A stretch of DNA of 17,563 nt. Source: Candidatus Shapirobacteria bacterium UBA4809. Lineage in GTDB: Bacteria; Patescibacteriota; Microgenomatia; UBA12405. Below are positions 15,440 through 17,563 of this stretch, in pieces. The notes beneath the pieces are model-generated. The model was not told the DNA's origin, made no database searches, and saw only the letters and a program-made list of their open reading frames with translations. The stretch is taken from the NCBI GenBank assembly GCA_002402535.1, contig DHGB01000032.1, positions 1 through 17,563 of the forward strand. The letters are read 5' to 3'. Numbering within the stretch: position 1 is the first letter of the stretch; each line of letters begins with the position of its first letter. Made by a program: the position numbers and the translations under genes.

Positions 15440-15445
15440 ATGATA
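15440..15445 (-). promoter_or_regulatory. -10 box of the tyrosine recombinase gene
   Basis: Minus-strand TATCAT, 6 nt before the ATG at 15433. A small inverted repeat (ATAAG at 15443-15447, CTTAT at 15453-15457) overlaps it and might be an operator, but arms of 5 bp could be chance. Confidence 0.4.
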
Positions 15446-15487
15446 AGTATGTCTTATAGTACCACATATTAGGCCATTCATCAAGCT

Positions 15488-15667
15488 ATGTTTAAAAAAT
15501 ATCTATATCGTTGGATTATTGTCATTATTATTTTTTCTTCCGCCCTCGGTATCTATCAGCAGCTAAGCCTTCTCTTAAATGCTCAAAAACTAATCCAAAA
15601 TCTTAATCAAAAAGTTGTCAATTTAGAAAAAAGAAATCTAGAATTAAAAAAATCCTTAAATCCTTAA
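15488..15667 (+). CDS. Small FtsB/DivIC-like single-pass coiled-coil protein
   Basis: 59 residues, read by hand. A short basic N-terminus (MFKKYLYRW) is followed by one membrane span at about 9-23 (WIIVIIIFSSALGIY) and then a coiled-coil-like helix to the end (LLLNAQKLIQNLNQKVVNLEKRN) with hydrophobic residues at heptad-like spacing. This is the layout of FtsB/DivIC/FtsL septum proteins, though shorter than usual (about 90-120) and without their C-terminal tail. The function is inferred from architecture only. It lies divergent to the recombinase gene and 53 nt before a tRNA. The start codon has no ribosome-binding site, like most genes in the window. Confidence 0.65.
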   Translation: MFKKYLYRWIIVIIIFSSALGIYQQLSLLLNAQKLIQNLNQKVVNLEKRNLELKKSLNP

Positions 15668-15670
15668 ATA

Positions 15671-15699
15671 TTTACTCATCTAGTTCATTGTGCTAAAAT
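15671..15699 (+). promoter_or_regulatory. Promoter of the first CAT-anticodon tRNA
   Basis: TTTACT (15671-15676), a 17-bp spacer and TAAAAT (15694-15699) with a TGn extension. The predicted start is about 15 nt before the tRNA 5' end. Confidence 0.6.
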
Positions 15700-15720
15700 C
15701 CAACAGTTCTTTTAACAACA

Positions 15721-15790
15721 TGCGGGGTAGTGTACGGCTGCACGTGAGGCTCATAATCTCACAGGCCGGGTTCAACTCCCGGCCCCGCAA
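15721..15790 (+). tRNA. tRNA with CAT anticodon (Met elongator or Ile2)
   Basis: Cloverleaf: acceptor TGCGGGG/CCCCGCA, D-stem GTG/CAC, anticodon stem TGAGG/TCTCA with loop CTCATAA, T-stem CCGGG/CCCGG with loop TTCAACT, variable loop of 4 nt, discriminator A. CCA is not encoded (next bases CTA). The initiator hallmarks are missing: 1-72 is a T-A pair, the anticodon stem lacks the three G-C pairs, and pair 11-24 is T-A. It is therefore an elongator tRNA-Met or a lysidine-type tRNA-Ile; sequence alone does not decide. Confidence 0.9.
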
Positions 15791-15801
15791 CTAACAAAGA
15801 G

Positions 15802-15827
15802 GTCGTCATTAACTTGACGGCTTTTTT
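15802..15827 (+). terminator. Rho-independent terminator after the first CAT tRNA
   Basis: Stem GTCGTCA (15802-15808) with TGACGGC (15815-15821), one G-U pair, loop of 6 nt, followed directly by six T (15822-15827). It is the only clear intrinsic terminator I see in the window. Confidence 0.8.
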
Positions 15828-15848
15828 GTTTCTTAAAACAGGCATTAT

Positions 15849-15857
15849 TGGTATAAT
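15849..15857 (+). promoter_or_regulatory. Extended -10 promoter of the second tRNA unit
   Basis: TGGTATAAT: a perfect TATAAT at 15852-15857 with the TGn extension, directly downstream of the terminator and 43 nt before the next tRNA. The -35 is weak. It probably drives the second CAT tRNA and tRNA-Ile together. Confidence 0.7.
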
Positions 15858-15900
15858 GCTCTAGCTTATGGCAGGCTTATCTTGCCGTAGCTTTAGCGAA

Positions 15901-15977
15901 GGCAGGGTAGCTCAGTTGGTTAGAGCACAGCATTCATAACGCTGAGGTCGAGGGTTCGAACCCCTCTCCTGCTACCA
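15901..15977 (+). tRNA. tRNA with CAT anticodon, CCA encoded (elongator Met-like)
   Basis: Acceptor GGCAGGG/TCCTGCT (G-U at both ends), D-arm GCTC/GAGC, anticodon stem CAGCA/CGCTG with an A-C mismatch next to the loop TTCATAA, T-stem GAGGG/CCCTC with loop TTCGAAC, discriminator A and encoded CCA. The body resembles bacterial elongator tRNA-Met. It is not the initiator, because it has a paired 1-72 end and no G-C triplet in the anticodon stem. Met versus lysidine-modified Ile2 is not decidable here. Confidence 0.9.
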
Positions 15978-15986
15978 TAAAACGAT

Positions 15987-16050
15987 CTTCAATCTACAAT
16001 CTTCAATCCCAACGACTGAAGTTTGAAAATTAATTACTGAAGATTAATTA
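15987..16050 (+). repeat. Short phased direct and inverted repeats between two tRNAs
   Basis: CTTCAATC occurs at 15987-15994 and 16001-16008, and ATTAATTA at 16029-16036 and 16043-16050; both pairs are 14 nt apart. AATCTTCA (15998-16005) is the inverse of TGAAGATT (16038-16045), so the spacer RNA could fold. Function unknown; possibly a processing hairpin or slippage product. Confidence 0.5.
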
Positions 16051-16051
16051 T

Positions 16052-16125
16052 GGGCATGTAGCTCAGTTGGTTAGAGCGCCGATCTTATAAGTCGGAAGTC
16101 CATGGTCCGAGTCCATGCATGCCTA
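16052..16125 (+). tRNA. tRNA-Ile (anticodon TAT)
   Basis: Acceptor GGGCATG/CATGCCT (G1-U72), D-arm GCTC/GAGC, anticodon stem CCGAT/GTCGG with loop CTTATAA (anticodon TAT, decoding AUA), T-stem CATGG/CCATG, discriminator A followed by CCT. The T-loop reads TCCGAGT, with C where the near-invariant U55 belongs. Most bacteria read AUA with a CAT-anticodon tRNA modified by TilS, so a TAT anticodon is uncommon. The 3' end overlaps the stop codon of the convergent phosphatase gene by 3 nt. Confidence 0.9.
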
Positions 16126-16608
16126 CCTAAAATCAATCTCTTTAACTTTTTTGCCTTCAATGCACAATAATATTCCTGGTTTTGGGTAAAAAGGCAATTC
16201 CTTTTTTTTCATTCTGCCTTTTATCAAGAGGTTTTTTATGGTTGCTATTCCTGCGCCGTGGGTACAAATTACTACCGTCTGATATTTATTTTTTTCTACC
16301 TCTTCCAAAAAATCCTTTATTCTCTTTTTAAATTGTAAAAAAGTTTCATTTCCAAATTCATTTAATCTAGAGTCTTTTTTAAAATTCATTCCTGTTATTT
16401 TCGCCACGATTTTAGTTGTTTGTTGACACCTTAAATATTCAGAAGAAGTAGCCAGATCAGGAGTAATGTTTTTTAAATACTCTGCCATTTTTTTAATGGC
16501 CGGAATGCTGTCTTTTAGTATTTTTATCTTCCGGTTATCTTTGGGGTAAGGAAGGTGATACTTTGAATTTTGTGTCTGTCCATGGCGAAAAATATAATAT
16601 TTTGTCAT
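16123..16608 (-). CDS. Histidine phosphatase (phosphoglycerate mutase-like) family protein
   Basis: 161 residues. The phospho-acceptor motif RHG is at 8-10 (FRHGQT), with the conserved Arg60 (SSEYLRCQQT), Glu84 (RLNEF) and second His117 (CTHGAG). It is shorter than cofactor-dependent phosphoglycerate mutase (about 230-250) and lacks that enzyme's insertions, so a small phosphatase (SixA, CobC or broad-specificity type) is more likely than a glycolytic mutase; the substrate is unknown. The ATG follows directly on the TAA of trpS, so the two are co-transcribed. The TAG stop codon is the complement of the last three bases of tRNA-Ile. Confidence 0.88.
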   Translation of the reverse strand: MTKYYIFRHGQTQNSKYHLPYPKDNRKIKILKDSIPAIKKMAEYLKNITPDLATSSEYLRCQQTTKIVAKITGMNFKKDSRLNEFGNETFLQFKKRIKDFLEEVEKNKYQTVVICTHGAGIATIKNLLIKGRMKKKELPFYPKPGILLCIEGKKVKEIDFR

Positions 16609-17563
16609 TTAAATCCCCATGGCCATTAATACTTCGTTTAGAGTTTTTTGAGCTTCGATTCGGGCTTTTTTACTACCCTCTTCAATTATTTGCTGGATTA
16701 GCTCATCATTTTTTTTAAAAACTGCCCTTTTTTCCCTAATGGGTGTCAAAAATTTATTTATTGCTAAAGCCAGTTTTTCTTTAACTTCTACATCACCAAC
16801 CTGGCCTTTGATATATCTATCCTTAAGATCGGCCACCTCCTGTTTATTCTCATTAAAGGCATCATGATAAATAAACACTGGATTACCCTCCACATGTCCC
16901 GGATCAGTTGGTCTAATTCTGCTGGGGTCAGTGTACATGTGCATTACTTTTTCTTTGACCGTGTTTTCATTATCTGACAAATAAATCCCGTTTCCTACAC
17001 TTTTACTCATTTTTGCCTGACCATCGGTGCCAACTAGTGTTCCCACTTCGCCAATTAGAGCTTCAGGAATCGGAAAAACTTCCCGAAAATTTTTATTAAA
17101 ATCTCTGGCAATTTCTCGGCATACTTCTACATGACTTTGTTGGTCTTTACCCACTGGGACTAAATTAGCTTTGACCATTAATATATCGGCTGCTTGCAGT
17201 ACGGGATAATTTAATAGACCCAGCGATGGTTGCTCAATATGTAAATCATGCATCACATCTTTTAGAGTTGGTACTCTTAGGGCTCTTGGGACTGTGACTA
17301 AATTACTAAAAATTGTCGATAAATAAGTCACTTCGGACACCTTAGATTGTTGGTAAATAGTGCATTTATTAGGATCAATTCCCACCGAAAGATAGTCTAA
17401 AACTAATGCTTTTACCCGATCGTTAATTGTCGCCGTTTTTTCCATATTCATGGCTGTTGTCAAAGTATGAAGATCAGCCATAATGAAAAAACACTCATAC
17501 TCATCCTGTAGAGCCACTCTATTTTTTAAGGTGCCCATAAAGTGCCCCAAATGTAATGGCCCC
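16609..17563 (-). CDS. trpS: Tryptophanyl-tRNA synthetase, N-terminus beyond window edge
   Basis: The frame stays open to the window end. The first readable residues are [14 protein letters not shown], containing the class I HIGH motif as HLGH, so the true start lies outside; the TTG at 17550 is internal. Further motifs: [31 protein letters not shown] and the KMSKS loop as AKMSKSVGN. These are typical of bacterial TrpRS, which charges tRNA-Trp in the cytoplasm. About 317 residues are visible of an expected ~330. The stop TAA directly abuts the ATG of the histidine phosphatase gene. Bacterial-type TrpRS contrasts with the archaeal look of tRNA-Tyr in the same window. Confidence 0.97.
   Translation of the reverse strand, partial: GPLHLGHFMGTLKNRVALQDEYECFFIMADLHTLTTAMNMEKTATINDRVKALVLDYLSVGIDPNKCTIYQQSKVSEVTYLSTIFSNLVTVPRALRVPTLKDVMHDLHIEQPSLGLLNYPVLQAADILMVKANLVPVGKDQQSHVEVCREIARDFNKNFREVFPIPEALIGEVGTLVGTDGQAKMSKSVGNGIYLSDNENTVKEKVMHMYTDPSRIRPTDPGHVEGNPVFIYHDAFNENKQEVADLKDRYIKGQVGDVEVKEKLALAINKFLTPIREKRAVFKKNDELIQQIIEEGSKKARIEAQKTLNEVLMAMGI

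Noticed and set aside
15443..15457. Operator palindrome ATAAG-5 nt-CTTAT upstream of the recombinase gene
   Set aside because: The arms are only 5 bp in AT-rich sequence and there is no second copy; mentioned with the promoter but not called as a site.
15434..15484. Upstream ATG giving a 306-residue recombinase
   Set aside because: The extra residues do not resemble a Xer N-terminus, and the TATCAT box would lie inside the gene.
14564..16125. Integrative element with integrase next to tRNA attachment sites
   Set aside because: No duplicated tRNA 3' end, no phage or plasmid genes and ordinary housekeeping neighbours; the recombinase is more likely chromosomal.
16123..16608. Glycolytic phosphoglycerate mutase completing the gap-pgk pathway
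   Set aside because: At 161 residues it is too short for the cofactor-dependent mutase and lies in a trpS operon; a general histidine phosphatase is the safer call.
17548..17550. TTG as the start of trpS
   Set aside because: The frame continues to the window edge and encodes the HIGH-motif region (HLGH), so the gene is truncated by the window.

Overview
The window looks like a chromosomal segment of a small-genome bacterium, most probably of the Candidate Phyla Radiation (Patescibacteria), perhaps a Microgenomates-like lineage. The reasons are inference from several signs: AT-rich and very tightly packed housekeeping genes with overlapping ends; start codons without Shine-Dalgarno sequences but with -10 boxes only 5-12 nt upstream; short, divergent forms of common enzymes; a lone membrane-anchored VirD4/TraG-like ATPase; and a tRNA-Tyr with archaeal-type features. 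TGA ends rpiB, so the TGA=Gly code of Gracilibacteria/SR1 is unlikely. There are no rRNAs, insertion sequences or CRISPR arrays, and no gene-free stretch over 300 bases.

Left part (1-3037): recF (cut by the window edge), a Nudix ADP-ribose pyrophosphatase-like gene and tRNA-Tyr on the minus strand; xthA (exonuclease III) on the plus strand, overlapping tail to tail with a YgjP-like zinc metallopeptidase. Middle (3060-6701, plus): a compact cluster rpiB-pgk-gap-rpe-LOG, with 20, 10 and 17 nt overlaps. It joins pentose-phosphate isomerisation to the ATP-yielding lower glycolytic steps. A LOG-type phosphoribohydrolase at its end could supply ribose 5-phosphate from nucleotides. Several of these enzymes carry changes at conserved active-site positions.

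Next (6689-11836, minus): an unknown multi-spanning membrane protein, a short-chain polyprenyl diphosphate synthase starting directly after its stop codon, then dnaG primase and the primary sigma factor rpoD, which is the core of the classical macromolecular-synthesis operon. Divergently (11879-14567, plus) lie a small probably disordered protein and a 777-residue membrane-anchored ATPase of the VirD4/TraG/HerA type. Its end overlaps a minus-strand tyrosine recombinase with a non-canonical active site.

Right part (15488-17563): a 59-residue FtsB/DivIC-like protein, two tRNAs with CAT anticodons separated by a terminator and a promoter, and a tRNA-Ile with a TAT anticodon, which is rare in bacteria. 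On the minus strand are a histidine phosphatase and trpS, whose N-terminus lies beyond the window.

The main points of interest are the two unusual tRNAs, the apparently systematic leaderless transcription, the ribose-to-3-phosphoglycerate cluster with altered active sites, the two-gene ATPase locus, and the membrane protein/prenyl synthase pair.
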